Of a stretch of 64,000 nt of DNA, positions 1 to 11,800 are shown piece after piece. Source of the stretch: Loripinus fragilis. Lineage: Eukaryota > Mollusca > Bivalvia > Lucinida > Lucinidae. Both the position numbers and the translations under genes were made by a program. The stretch is taken from the NCBI GenBank assembly GCA_964019695.1, contig OZ026517.1, forward strand, positions 52,817,672 through 52,881,671. Direction: 5' to 3'. Numbering within the stretch: position 1 is the stretch's first letter; the number at the start of each line of letters is the position of its first letter. The notes under the pieces were generated by a model. That model searched no databases. It saw only the letters and a list, made by a program, of their open reading frames with translations, and was not told the origin of the DNA.

Positions 1-211
1 AATACTGTGTAATTTTTCCAATGGTTTTGTTGTTGTCCTTTCAAAATGAACTTTTCAGAAACAAACTCTCGGGAACACTATCAGAGTGTCAAACGGTTTG
101 AATCCAGTTCAGGTCCGGCGCTCTGTAGGTCCTGATCGGGTCATGGCCCCAACCGAGCATATTCATACCAGGTATGTTTTAGTAGGCAAAACTTGCTTAT
201 ATAATTCAGCC

Positions 212-447
212 GTGACATGAGAATCTCCAACAATAATGTGGTATGTGCGACAAGCAAAGGCTCAGACCAGCGCAGTCTGATCAGAGCCTTTGCTAGTCGC
301 CTGAATATTCTATGAATATCAAACTACTGGCCGAACATCATTTGGAGTTTCTATGCTTAACAGGAGGCTGCACAGGCTCGTCTGAGTCTACACTTGTCAA
401 AATGCCACATTGTTGGAAATCTCATGCTGAGGCTCATATTAGAATTA
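212..447. repeat. family C repeat
   Basis: CGTGACATGAGAATCTCCAA start, core GCGCAGTCTGATCAGAGCCT, and TTGTTGGAAATCTCATGCTG end. Confidence 0.8.
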
Positions 448-824
448 AGTTTTAGCAATTAACAGCTTGTTATTAACTGAAGCAAAATTAAAGGTTTAAC
501 CCTTCAAATACATTATTTGAAATTAGCAGATGACTTTTCATCAATTTTCTCTTTGTTTTTAACACTGCAGAAGTGAGTTGCACTCAAAAGGTACCGATGG
601 TTACTATGATGTTGACAGACAGAATGATGGACAAGCGTTTTGACAAATAGACATTTGTGTGGCTTTCCATTGGCAATTTGAACTCTTAAGTGTTTTTTTT
701 TTTTCTTATGCAGCTAGCCTTGTAAGAGCTTATTTTTGCCATATAACTCGGTGGCTTGCCCCTTAAGTGTCACTTATATGGGATAAACTGCATTTTAAAC
801 TCATGTTTTTTGTAAGTTTGTTTT

Positions 825-1008
825 GATTCTTTACATCCCATCAACAATCTTTCAGTTATGAAGGGACAGGTCTTCCTGGGTTGAACCAGTACTAAGCTAG
901 GATTAATGTGTCTTACTCAAGGACACAACACAGTGATGCCGGTGAGGCTCGAACCTGCGGCCCCTCTGTCTCGAGTCAAGCACTCTACTACTGAGCCACT
1001 GGGCTCCC
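825..1008 (-). repeat. tRNA-derived SINE
   Basis: Read on the minus strand, an A-box-like TGGCTCAGTAGTAGAGTGC (998-980) and a B-box GGTTCGAGCC (955-946) stand at tRNA-like spacing, followed by a non-tRNA body also present at 52030 and 58549. It is a polymerase III type retroposon, not a functional tRNA: no cloverleaf seen. Confidence 0.75.
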
Positions 1009-1344
1009 ATTGAACTCATGAATGTAAACTAAGGACAGTGGCAAACTGCCCAAATTTGCAAGCCTCCAATATACCTCGTTTTTATGACCAACCAACCAAC
1101 TGGACAGACAAAAACTTGCATGCTTATGATTCACATGCTAAAGCAGGTCAGGTGCGACAAAAATTATTATTTGAAGCATATTCTTCAGTCATCTGCTAAT
1201 GTCAAAACCAGCACTCTAAGGGTTACAAGCAACTAGTACTTTACACTTTTCTTATCAGTACGGGTATGGATCTGACATGCTCCCTAAAATTAGATCAGCG
1301 CTACAATTACCGCTTCTAAAGTGCATGCGATGACGTTTAACCCA

Positions 1345-1548
1345 ACCATGCTGGACATTTTATGTGCTACACGCCTCTCCAATTTTTATCCAACTAACCT
1401 TGCAGGAGACCTGAATTATAAACATGTTTTTTCAAGTAGAGTGGAAAACAGTGTTGATCCTGATCAGCTGGCTTCTAAGAAGCCAGCTGATCAGGATCCA
1501 CATGTTTTCAAAATGGAATTTATCCAGGTTGAGCATGGTCAGGGTTAA
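1345..1548. repeat. family N palindromic repeat
   Basis: Perfect central palindrome GATCCTGATCAGCTGGCTTC / GAAGCCAGCTGATCAGGATC, flanked by AACAGTG and CATGTTTTC; related copy at 43585-43727. Confidence 0.75.
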
Positions 1549-1791
1549 TTAGGCCTTGATGTGAGAAAACCTGTCTTCCGGGGTTTGCGAACAACAAATG
1601 CGCAGACCAGCCTGCACATCCGCGCAATCTGATCAGCCCCTTTATTATTCACTTATTTGAAAGAATCACATTAAAACTTGCTCCAAGCGAAATTTCACTA
1701 TTCCAGCTAGTCTCTGTAGCTGAGGAGACTGGTTTGGGTCTCGCTTTGTCAGAAGCTCCAAAGACAAGTTTTGTCGAGATGAGGCCCAATT
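1548..1791. repeat. family B repeat
   Basis: Starts AGGCCTTGATGTGAGAAAAC and ends GAGATGAGGCCCAATT; carries AGCTAGTCTCTGTAGCTGAG. Confidence 0.75.
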
Positions 1792-2179
1792 AATTAGCAA
1801 ATATCATGATATATACAGCAGTTTATGTAGCAAAATATAATTTATTGAATCACACATTAACATGATTACTTTCACCAGGCAAACTGTTCATGAGAGACAT
1901 TTCATTTCAGAATCACACTGGGTAGGCAGATATCCAAACTCACATGTGAATCAACCAACATGGATCAAGTAGCCTTACAAACAGCATTTTAGATTGCCAT
2001 TTTTTTCTTTATTGCCAATTGATCCGTGTTAGTCGATTCTCATGACATTTTATGATAACTGCCTATCAGGTGTGGGTAAGAAATATTTATAATTTTTGTT
2101 AATGGAGAAAATTCTGTATGGTATAATTATATTTTTGAGTATCAACTAACATCCTGGCCTTATTCAGGAAGTGCCAGCA

Positions 2180-2640
2180 TTGGAGTTTTGGGTACTTATC
2201 GCATATATGACCAGTGAAGGCTCAGGCAAGCCTGAGCATCTGAACTGTCTTGTCAGAGCCTTCACTGCTCACATACACAATGTATTGAAGTAAATGAAAG
2301 GTCAGCCAAAACCTTAGACCGCTAGTCTCACCAGACTGCTCCCCATGCATGTTTAGAGAATGACTATTAACACATTGGCCTGGATGCGAGAAAATCTGAC
2401 TTTCTTGCATGTGAACAACATCTAGAAAGTATAGTATCAAAACTTTTTCCATGCAAAATTTTAGTATTCTAGCTAGTCTCTGTAGCTGAGCAGACTGGTC
2501 TGAGCCTTGCTTGGTCAGAAACTCCACGAAGACAGGTTTACTTGAAACTGATAAGTACCATGATCCCAGTACGTAACTGACCCATATAATGCCTGGTTGC
2601 ATGACAGAAGCTTTAAAAATCAAACCTTAAACAATGCCAA
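2180..2640. repeat. family D repeat with family B inside
   Basis: GGTACTTATCGCATATATGA start, GTGAAGGCTCAGGCAAGCCT core, and CTGATAAGTACCATGATCCC inverse end. Confidence 0.55.
2374..2549. repeat. family B repeat, shortened, inside family D
   Basis: GGCCTGGATGCGAGAAAATC to AACTCCACGAAGACAGGTTT; family D sequence flanks it on both sides (2180-2640). Confidence 0.6.
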
Positions 2641-2649
2641 ATTAAGCCT

Positions 2650-2705
2650 AATTCAGAATTTGGGGCTGGCTTTCCACAGAAAGCCAGCCCCAAACTCCTG
2701 AATTC
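2650..2705. repeat. perfect hairpin
   Basis: TTTGGGGCTGGCTTTC and GAAAGCCAGCCCCAAA around a 4-nt loop, flanked by GAATT/AATTC. Confidence 0.7.
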
Positions 2706-3076
2706 AGGCATTATCCTGAAAACTTTCAACATGCAGTTTCAGTGGATCATGGATACCATGTTCTTTTTATGAAGAAATATGAAGGAAAAAGCGCAAAATA
2801 ACTTTCCTTGTATCTCAAAAATTGCGGTGACAGTAAAGCCAGAAACTTTAACTAAATGTCTCTCATGACATAAATCCCCACCCTTGGTGCTATTTTACCA
2901 TGTTAAGACACATACTGTCTCCCAGAAACATCATTTAAACTATTGCAACATCCCACATATTAAAGGTCAAAGGTCATAACAACTGGTCCAACTTGAAAAG
3001 GCTTAAGTGCTTACTCTGAACTCTTGGACTGTGAGAAATGAAAACATGCAATTTTAATGGAAGCTCAATATTTTTT

Positions 3077-3286
3077 CAACTCTTTGCATGCTGGGTAATT
3101 TTGCATGCTTTGCAGTTGTCTGCTGCCTTTTTTAAAAAAATTACTTATTCAAAAATTTCTTTCAGGAATACCATCATCAGTGCCAAACAGCTTTGGATCC
3201 AGATCAGGCCTGAGATATTGTCAGGCCTGATCTGGGTCAAAACTGTTTGCAACAACAAAAGTCATCACTAGTTGGCAAAGAATTAA
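3077..3286. repeat. TTAA palindromic family (A)
   Basis: Runs from a decayed TTAACTCTTTGCATGCTGGG end to GGCAAAGAATTAA. The centre GATCAGGCCTGA..TCAGGCCTGATC is palindromic. Confidence 0.8.
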
Positions 3287-4496
3287 TACAGTCAAACGTA
3301 TTCCTGAAAATGATTCAAAATCATTAAAACATCTTTAAAATACTCAGCCTATAGTTCACACTACTATTTAATCCCTTCCTAGGGCAGCACTATGCTCAAT
3401 CTAATGTGAATTGAACTAGCTATAGCTTGAAATATACAGCAGCATTGTACTTATGCATTCAAAAAGAAATAAGATGTTTAAAATATGTTCCATCATTGAA
3501 AACATGAACAAAACACGGTTAGGGGGACATAAACTATCTACATTCAATTTTATTTGTTTTGTCTTAATGGTGATCAGGTGTTAAATGTGCTTTGTACCTT
3601 TGGCTCTTGTGCATTCTACCTAAGTCTGGCCAAATAAGCAAACTTTTTCAGTGTAAAATTGTGATTATTTTCCTATTCACCAGTTGAAGCAATATGTTTT
3701 GGGTGTCCACAACATATGTTTTTGTAGTGAAATAGGAAAATCGATATCTAATCTGGAGGTCTAATAGTGGCAGGGCAAATCTGTGCTGTGTTGGGGGGCC
3801 TGTGGAGTTAAAATCCATGTTCTGTCCTCACTTTCTGCCCCTCTCTGATAGAGTCCAAAAAGACTTATATTGTTGACTGGGCCATTTAACCTCACATGAA
3901 AACATAAACATTAATTCTAATCACTTCAAGGCTTAAGCAGCTCTCTACCAGCTGAAGAACAATTATTTACCTATGCTGCCAGTGTTTGGACTGTAATAGA
4001 GTAGTTTTCTATAAATATAGGGCCTTTCTGGGCCTAAATTGGGGGCCAAAATGGACCCATACCCAATTATGATGATGAGTTAATGCAAAATCACTAACAA
4101 GCCAGTTTTGGTCATAAGAGTCTAAAAAGTTAAATCAATAAAGTAATGACCATTACGAATTAAATAAACAATGGACATATTTTTTCACAGATTCTATGGA
4201 AATTCCCCGAAATCAAATCATTGTTTATTTATCTTGTTTTCTCACTATCAAAAGATTTATTATACATTTTTGATCCTCTTTGCTGGTACAAATGAATTTA
4301 TATGCACAGGGTTCATAAAGGCAAGATTGTGTAAAATTCAAGGACTTTTCAAGGACTTCTCAAAGCCTTTCCTACTGTTTTCAGGAACTGAAAACTTGAG
4401 AAAAATACTGATTAACAAATTAAAATTCTACTTCTGAAATGCTAGAGACCATTACTAAAGATATTAGTATAAGATAATTAGTATGAAATTGAAGTG

Positions 4497-4542
4497 CCTT
4501 TATTTGGTGCAGCTTATGCTGCACCACATAAAGGCACCAGAA
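4497..4542. repeat. hairpin
   Basis: TGCCTTTATTTGGTGCAGC and GCTGCACCACATAAAGGCA. Confidence 0.65.
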
Positions 4543-4613
4543 TTTTATACTGGTTTAGGTCTCCAAAAACACTGATGAATCCTCCTGTAAATGGTAAAAT
4601 TCAAGGACTTTTC

Positions 4614-5060
4614 AGGTCTCACAGTACTATTGCATTTTCCTATATAGTTTAATGCTCAAAATACACACGTTATTTCTACAGGACATCTCCTTGATCATTA
4701 ATCAACACTCATTCCTGTTCCAAAACACAAGAGAAACAAAATAAACAGTGAAAGCCCAGGTTTCGCCGGATTGATTTTCTAAAATATCTTACAGTTTGTG
4801 GAGACCGTACTTTTTTTCAAATTTCCTGCCGCTTGGGCCCAAGAATACACTGACCTAGAAAAATTCTTTTCCCAAAGTGGAAACAATACAGAATTAACTG
4901 AAACTTACAGGAGCTGTCTGGCTAAAGGAGAGCTTCTAGTATATAAAATAAATCATGACCAGGTATCAGCAGATGACCAAAGTACGCCCGTACTTGTTTC
5001 TAATGCTCATAAATCTTATTGCACCCGCACTCACGGTGCCTAATCGTACAGTGATACCTT
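4614..5060. repeat. young 450-bp element, copy 1
   Basis: Nearly identical to 6394-6853: I count two substitutions, one extra C and a missing 14-bp block. The ends are weakly inverted (AAGGTCTCACAGTACTATT against AAGGTATCACTGTACGATT in the other orientation), as in a non-autonomous DNA transposon. A stretch reading LEKFFSQSGNNTELTETYRS is open but I do not recognise it. Confidence 0.8.
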
Positions 5061-5121
5061 GAAGATTACATTTAACATTCTTAATTAAAAATCTACCTAT
5101 CTGCATATAAAGCTTTCTATA

Positions 5122-5322
5122 TTAAAACAAAATAGCAAAGAAAATGTCACCTTGAGGAACTCCAGATACAGAACATGCCTCAAAGATATTCCTACAAGGA
5201 CAACCATTTTCGGCTTTTTTTTTAGGAAAAATTATTGTTTTATAGAAAGATTTGAATGTCAGATATCTGACTTTAAAAGAAGGTCTGAACAACTTTTTAA
5301 CAAATTGACGTGGATATGACAT
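5122..5322 (-). pseudogene. possible non-LTR reverse transcriptase scrap
   Basis: A 66-codon open stretch ends SGVPQGDIFFAILF, which resembles the GVPQGS..GPLLF motif of LINE reverse transcriptases, preceded by FKSFY where the family usually has W.KSYL. No catalytic FADD box is present, so it is a fragment. The match is short and could be chance. Confidence 0.4.
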
Positions 5323-6393
5323 AGAAATATTAAAAAAGTAAGGAATCTATCTCAATGCAAATATTTATCTAGCTCCAGATATGTAAAAAATGCACAGCCA
5401 ATGCGATTCATTTGACTAAATCAATGCAGAATAAGCTGAAGAAAAATGTGTTTTGGCCAACAAACGTTTAACATGCCTAATCAAAAGGCACATAAATATC
5501 TACAAGTGGATTTGCAAAGAGTTTACAATATACATCACATCACATATCAGTGTAATATAGAATTTAAGCCAATAGCAGTGTGACTGAAAATAGAATTTAA
5601 GCCGACAGCAATGAGACTACAGATGAACAGCACGCACTGCTAATCGACAGCATCAAAAATATCAAATCAGCCATAATCAGCTGCTAAAAGCCAGCAAAAG
5701 TGGTCAGTCCTGTAGGATGTGCTTAAAAAATGATTCAAATCTTTGGTTCAAGATAGATACAAACGAAAGTGTCTCTTTTCTATAATTATGTGTTGGCTTG
5801 CTCCGTTCGAGACACTATGTCAGGTACAGTGTAAAGGTGTGGGTGGGGTATGGTTTTCCAACAACAGCAGGTGAAGACGCTAATTAGTGTAAGAAGTGCT
5901 TTCCTTAATTATTCAATCCAGATATATAGTCCACATACATGACAATATTTTGGTAATCTTTGTGTGCACCAAAAGCCTCTCAATGTTGATACCGTACGGT
6001 TCAGTACTGTGATCATCTGGTTGCATACATCGGCTATTGTGACTAACTTGCAGGTCCTCGGTAAAGAAGAAAATCGTTTAATTCACATTAACAATGCACT
6101 GGGCAGTTAGGAATAACCTATTTCTATTTTTAAATGCAAGTTCCTGGCTTCCCTATTCAACTGTGCGATAGCTTGTCTTCAATGTCAATAAACTGAATTT
6201 CCTACAGTCAGTTTCCCTCGAGCAATATTCAATCTTTGCCCACAAAATCATCAAAAAAATATCAAATTCAGCACCTTTCATTTCTATTTTTATCATAATT
6301 TACATATTCATCAAAAAATCAAAACAAACCCAGCCTGCGTCACTCAGACCATAACAACAAGCGTTCAGAAGATATGATCATGTTATTTCTTCA

Positions 6394-6853
6394 AGGTCTC
6401 ACAGTACTATTGCATTTTCCTATATAGTTTAATGCTCAAAATACACACGTTATTTCAACAGGACATCTCCTTGATCATTAATCAACACTCATTCCTGTTC
6501 CAAAACACAAGAGAAACAAAATAAACAGTGAAAGCCCAGGTTTCGCCAGATTGATTTTCTAAAATATCTTACAGTTTGTGGAGACCGTACTTTTTTTCAA
6601 ATTTCCTGCCGCTTGGGCCAAGAATACACTGACCTAGAAAAATTCTTTTCCCAAAGTGGAAACAATACAGAATTAACTGAAACTTACAGGAGCTGTCTGG
6701 CTAAAGGAGAGCTTCTAGTATATAAAATAAATCATGACCAGGTATCAGCAGAGCAAAAATTGGGGTTGACCAAAGTACGCCCGTACTTGTTTCTAATGCT
6801 CATAAATCTTATTGCACCCGCACTCACGGTGCCTAATCGTACAGTGATACCTT
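6394..6853. repeat. young 450-bp element, copy 2
   Basis: Partner of 4614-5060. It keeps the 14-bp block lost in copy 1 but lacks one C in a GGGCCC run, so the open frame is shifted between copies: at least one copy, probably both, does not encode a protein. Confidence 0.8.
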
Positions 6854-7107
6854 CAAGGCCTTTGAGTGTTTTTCAAGTACTTTTCAAGACATATTTTATT
6901 TTCAAGGACTTTTCAAGACAGTCTTGTATATTCAAGTACTTTTCAAGCCTGATGCATGTAATTATTATCAAATAAATTTACCCTAAGCAATAAAAAACAT
7001 TTTCACCAAAAAAGGATATACCTTCCAAAGGTAATCAATTAAGCAAAGATGAATTAAAGGGACGTAAACAATTTTGGGGAAAGAAACTCCAGGAAATATT
7101 AAGTTTC

Positions 7108-7137
7108 TTTATTCTATTTTTTTAAAAATTATTTATT
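7108..7137 (-). terminator. candidate polyadenylation signals
   Basis: Two AATAAA hexamers on the minus strand (7137-7132 and 7113-7108) lie 109-138 nt past the CEP97 stop, a suitable distance for the end of the transcript. AATAAA is frequent in AT-rich DNA, so this is only a candidate. Confidence 0.4.
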
Positions 7138-7161
7138 TTCTCATAAAAAAGATCAGTCTGA

Positions 7162-7232
7162 TTAACCCTATTGCACTTAGAATGGCCAAAACTCTATAGA
7201 GTTTTGGCCATTTTGAGTGCAATAGGGTTTAA
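7162..7232. repeat. 71-bp TTAA-bounded hairpin in CEP97 3' UTR region
   Basis: A near-perfect palindrome from TTAACCCTATTGCAC to its inverse, with two mismatches between arms of about 34 nt and TTAA at both ends. It starts 14 bp after the stop codon and before the candidate poly(A) signals, so it would be in the 3' UTR. Confidence 0.85.
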
Positions 7233-7245
7233 CGCCCATGAAATA

Positions 7246-8839
7246 TTACCTTCTATGAGTCCTGTAGCTCGGCCTGACCACCTGCTGACTATCATCTGAA
7301 TGAGCTCCTGATGAACTATCACTATGTACAGGAGCCTTCCCAGTCACAGCGTCACTAATATCACTATCACCACTAGTCTTTCTAGCACTCTGAACCTTCT
7401 CCTCGTCACTCGCCGTCGAATCACCCGGCTTACGCTTATACTTTGTTGTCCTTAACGATTCCTCTTGGTTTTTCGAGAAGGTCTGTAATTTTTGTAACAA
7501 TTTTGCGACTATACCACTATTAGAATTATTGGCATTACTATTCTTCTTGTCCATGTCTAACTGACGTGATGCGGTAGAACTCGGTAAATCGGTCTCCGAT
7601 GATGTTGAACTTGTTCTACGTCTTTCCGAACCAGTTGGGGAATATTTTTCAGTGGGACTTTTGTTATAATCACAAGAGGTTCTTGAGGAGAGGTTTTCCA
7701 TGCTGCTGGAACATCTACGGGGAATCTGAGGCGGTAGCTCGTTGATGCTGTTATCAACCTGACTCTGAGTTAATGTCGCAGATGATGCGGTGCTGGTACT
7801 ACTTTGCCCAACTCTACTACCAGAGAACCTCTGTTCCAGTAATTCTCCTACCGGTAGCCTCCTTCGGTCAGTTGTGGATGACCTTGAGTCTGATACATCA
7901 CTGCATGCAGGACTTGAGGGCCGACTGCCAGACCCATGCCTCCTTCTACCATCTATTACAGGAACACCTTGGCTACCTGCCGTTGGGCTAACCTTAGCAC
8001 TAGATAATCTGCTATCACTTCTCTGAAGAGATTCATTGTCCTCCCTATTACCTTCTCTACTCCTACGCCTACGAGCTGACGGACTATCAGTCCCGCTCAT
8101 ATTTCTCTCCCCTGATAGATCTAAGTTTCTACCATGAATGTTAGCACTAGACACTGAAGATGAACTATCAGAAACATCACCTTTCACTTCGTTCTTTATA
8201 TCTCTACTTCTCCTTCTCCTGTGTCCCTTAACACTATCCTCTTTTGTGGCAGAATCGGCTGAATCTACATCACCTTGACCTAAACCTTTCGTACTTAGAG
8301 CCAATAAAACAGAATTCTGACTATCTATAGTGAATGTTGATGACAAATTTTGTTCATTTTCTTCCCCATTCTCTAGCTTCTGCCTACTGTCAAAACTAAA
8401 TCCTTGTGATTCCTGGGTTCCACTCTTTGCCCCTCTCATTGTTGGGCTTGCTACTGTTTCCTTAGGTTTTATTTCGTCCATGTTTAAGTCCTTACTCCTT
8501 GTTCTCCTGTGCGTATGTAATTTTGGTGTCATTATCACTCCAGCTTCTTGCTCCAGTCTCGACACGGGCCTATCTACCGCCGGAGTCGGCGCCTCTTTAC
8601 GACTGCTCTCCTGACCTTTCTCTCTCCTAGACGATCTTGGAGACTTCGTTTTACGACTCTTTCTGTGTGAGTCTTTTCTGTGAGGTCTTCTTTCACTCTC
8701 CGTTGATTCTCTGTCACTCTCCGAGTGGTTGGTATCGCTACTTGATGACCTTCTTTTCTGCTGACCTTTCGACAGTGCTGCCATGACAACATCAGAACTG
8801 TTGGATTCCCCAAGTGCTGATACAGCCTTAACATATATT
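7246..8839 (-). CDS. CEP97: CEP97 last exon: end of FN3 and Ser/Arg-rich tail
   Basis: Acceptor TTTTGTTTCAG, 1594 nt, ending TAA at 7248-7246. The first residues, IYVKAVSALGES, complete the FN3 F-G hairpin. The remaining ~510 residues are very rich in Ser, Arg, Lys, Asp and Glu, with repeated basic clusters such as RRRRSR and KKRR-like runs, so the tail is probably disordered and phosphorylated. The stop codon overlaps a good donor (AGAAG|GTAATA), so a spliced form that avoids this stop cannot be ruled out. Confidence 0.85.
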
Positions 8840-11800
8840 CTGAAACAAAACTTTTCTTCATTAACTCTTTGCTTACTAGTGTCATCTGCTGATGGATGAC
8901 CTTTGCAAACAGTTTGGACTCACATCAGGCCCGACAAAATGTCGGGCCTGGTCTGGATCTAAACTGTTTGACACTCCTGAAAGAATTTTTTAAAAAGTTG
9001 ATTTTGAAAAACATCAGCAGACAGAAAATAAAAGCACCGCAAGCACTGCATAATACCCCGCCACTGCTGGGGGCACCAAAAGTTATTTTGTGAGATATAT
9101 AATGCCTAAATAGCAACAGAACTGAGATAGACAGTGATATGACATCCTTAGTCACAATATGTAACCTTTGATGGTCAACATATCTGTGAAGTTTCATTCA
9201 GATATTTCATAACGTAAAGGAACTAAAGGTCAAAAACATTTTCCAGATTAATCAAGGGCGAATAACTCATGAACTGGAAAGGTAAGAGTGACGGTCCTTC
9301 GTTGTAATATGCAACCTTTGCTGTTCAACATATCTGTGAAGTTTCATTCAGATATCATAAACAGTAAAAGAATAATAGGCCAGAAACCATTTTTTAAAGG
9401 GAGAAAGGGCAGTAAGTCCATCGAAAATGATCGATTTTGCCCATTAACAATCCCATACCACTCATCCCCAATAACAATATGTGTGCAAAATTTGAAAAAA
9501 TTCTGTGCATAAATACTCAAGTTATCGATCGGAAACAGTGAGCACGGACGGATGAAATGAACTACAGGTCAAAAACCCATTCTCAGATCAATCAAGGGTG
9601 GATAACTCACAATCTGGAAAGGTAAGAGTGACGATCCTTACCCACAATATGTAACCTTTGATGGTCAACATATCTGTGAAGTTTCATTCAGATACTCCAT
9701 ATAGTAAATGAACTACAGGTCAAAAACCATTTTTGAGATCAATCAAGGGCGGATAACTCATGAACTGGAAAGGCTAGGGTGACGGTCCTTACTAAAAATA
9801 TATAACCTTTGATGTTCAACATATCTGTGAAGTTTCATTCAGATATTCCATATAGTAAAAGAAACTACAGGCCAAAAACCAATTCTCAGATCAATCAAGG
9901 GTGGATAACTCAAAATCTAGAAAGGTAAGAGTGACAATCCTTAGTCACAATATGTAATATTTGATGATCAACATATCTGTGAAGTTTCATTCAGATATTC
10001 CATATAGTAAATGAACTACAGGTCAAAAACCATTTTTCAGATCAATCAAGGGCAGATAACTCATGAACTGGAAAGGTAAGAGTGATGGTTCTTTGTCACA
10101 GTATGTAACCTTTGATGTGAAACATATCTGTAAAGTTTCATTTAAATATTCCACATAGTAAAGGAACTACGAGTAAAACACATTTTTTAATTCAATCAAG
10201 GGCGGATAACTCACAAACGGGAAAGGTAAGAGTGAAACATATCTGTGAAGTTATATTCAGATATTCCATATAGTAAAGGAACAATAGGTCAAAAACCTTT
10301 TTTCAGACCTATCAAGGGCGGATAACTCACAAACTGGGAAGGTCAGAGTGACGGTCCTTAGTCACAATATGTAACCTTTGATGTGCAACATATCTGTGAA
10401 GTTTCATTCAGATATCATGAACAGTAAAGGAATAACAGGCCAGAAACCATTTTTCCAATACGAAAAAGGGCAGTAACTCCGTTAAAAATGGAAGGTTTTT
10501 GCCCATCAACAATCCCATACCACTCATCGCCGATAACAATATGTATGCAAAATTTGAAAAAATTCTGTGAATAAATACTCAAGTTATCGATCGGAAATGG
10601 TGAGCACGGACGGACAGACAGACACCGAAAGGTATAACATAATACCCCGACACTAAAGTGTGGCGGGGTATAAAAAACATGATAAATTACCCAGAACATG
10701 TAGTAGGCAAAGAGTTGATCAATATTTGCTGTCAAAATATTTTTCTGCACTTTATTTCAGACACATTAAACGTGTTGTGTAAAAGCGATAAAATGCTGGC
10801 ACAGTAAAACCTGTGTAAAACTGCCACTCAAAAATAGACAAAACAAAGGTCTTAATGACAACTGGTAGCTTAATAAAGTTCAGAAGTATTGCAGAATGTT
10901 CCCTTTGGAGCATTCTGCAATACTTTTGACTGCATTAATCAATATCGGTCTTGAAAACAATTTTTTAGTCTTTTTGAGAGTGACCATTTTACACAGGTTT
11001 AACTGTAAAAGGATCAGCTGTTGTATAATGTAGTGGTCCGGAACAAGTATATTTAAGGTACCAAAACCTATCATTAACAGCATGTGAATTGCCTTGATAA
11101 TACATGGATTTGTGCCTGTTGAAACATGATGAATGTTAAAGCCTGTGACACGGATTTGATGCAATAAGGTGGTTTATCTGTTCAAGTTCTTAAACTTGCT
11201 GCCTCTTGCTGCATTTTATCAGTTACCTCTCATATTAGCTGCATTACTGCGCCTTGATCTGATAAACATTGTCAATTTCACTGCAGTTATCTTTATCAGG
11301 TCAACGTGACAATGCACTTTTTGAATGACGTCGATGAAGTTGAATTGGCACGAAAATAGATATTTACGTCATAATCCCCAGTAATTGGTAAACTAATGAA
11401 AAGAATATCAGGTTCGTGTCTTTTAATATCAAGTTTACCAGGTTCAGCTTAGAGAACACATGATGAAACGCTCGGCAGAACCTTGCGAATCGACAAGTAT
11501 GCCCGAAGCCTTGCCTGGTATACTTGATATCAAAAGACACTTACCTAGTATTCTCTATTTATCAGTTGCCTCTCATATTAACAGCATTGTAGCACAACAG
11601 TATTGTAGCACAATGACCTGATAAACATTGTTATCTCGTTGCATATATCTTTATCAGGTAAACATGACCTTGCACTTTTTTAATGATGTCAATGGCAATG
11701 AATCAATGTGAAAATCAACAATAAGACATAATCGCTATTTTAAAGAGTGAAACAATGATTAAACTGATAAATAGAATACCAGGTTCGTCTTTAAGTTTAC

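Larger units (their letters stand above)
1..7161. other. region downstream of CEP97
   Basis: No gene recognised. It holds copies of the TTAA palindromic family (partial at 1-150; 3077-3286), families B, C, D, F and N, a tRNA-derived SINE (825-1008), a palindrome at 2650-2705, a palindrome at 4497-4540, the two 450-bp twin elements, a run of TTCAAGGACTTTTCAAG motifs (4330-4400, 6850-6945) and a reverse-transcriptase scrap (5122-5322). The rest shows nothing I can name. Confidence 0.6.

Noticed and set aside
946..998. tRNA gene
   Set aside because: Has A- and B-box-like words but no cloverleaf, and the same unit continues into a SINE body repeated at 52030 and 58549.
2222..2623. 133-codon minus-strand open frame
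   Set aside because: It coincides with nested family D and B repeats that also occur elsewhere; not a gene.
7557..8885. Open frames on both strands overlapping the last CEP97 exon
   Set aside because: They are other-frame readings of a serine/arginine-rich exon, whose codon bias keeps alternative frames open; only the frame that joins exon k makes an FN3 domain.
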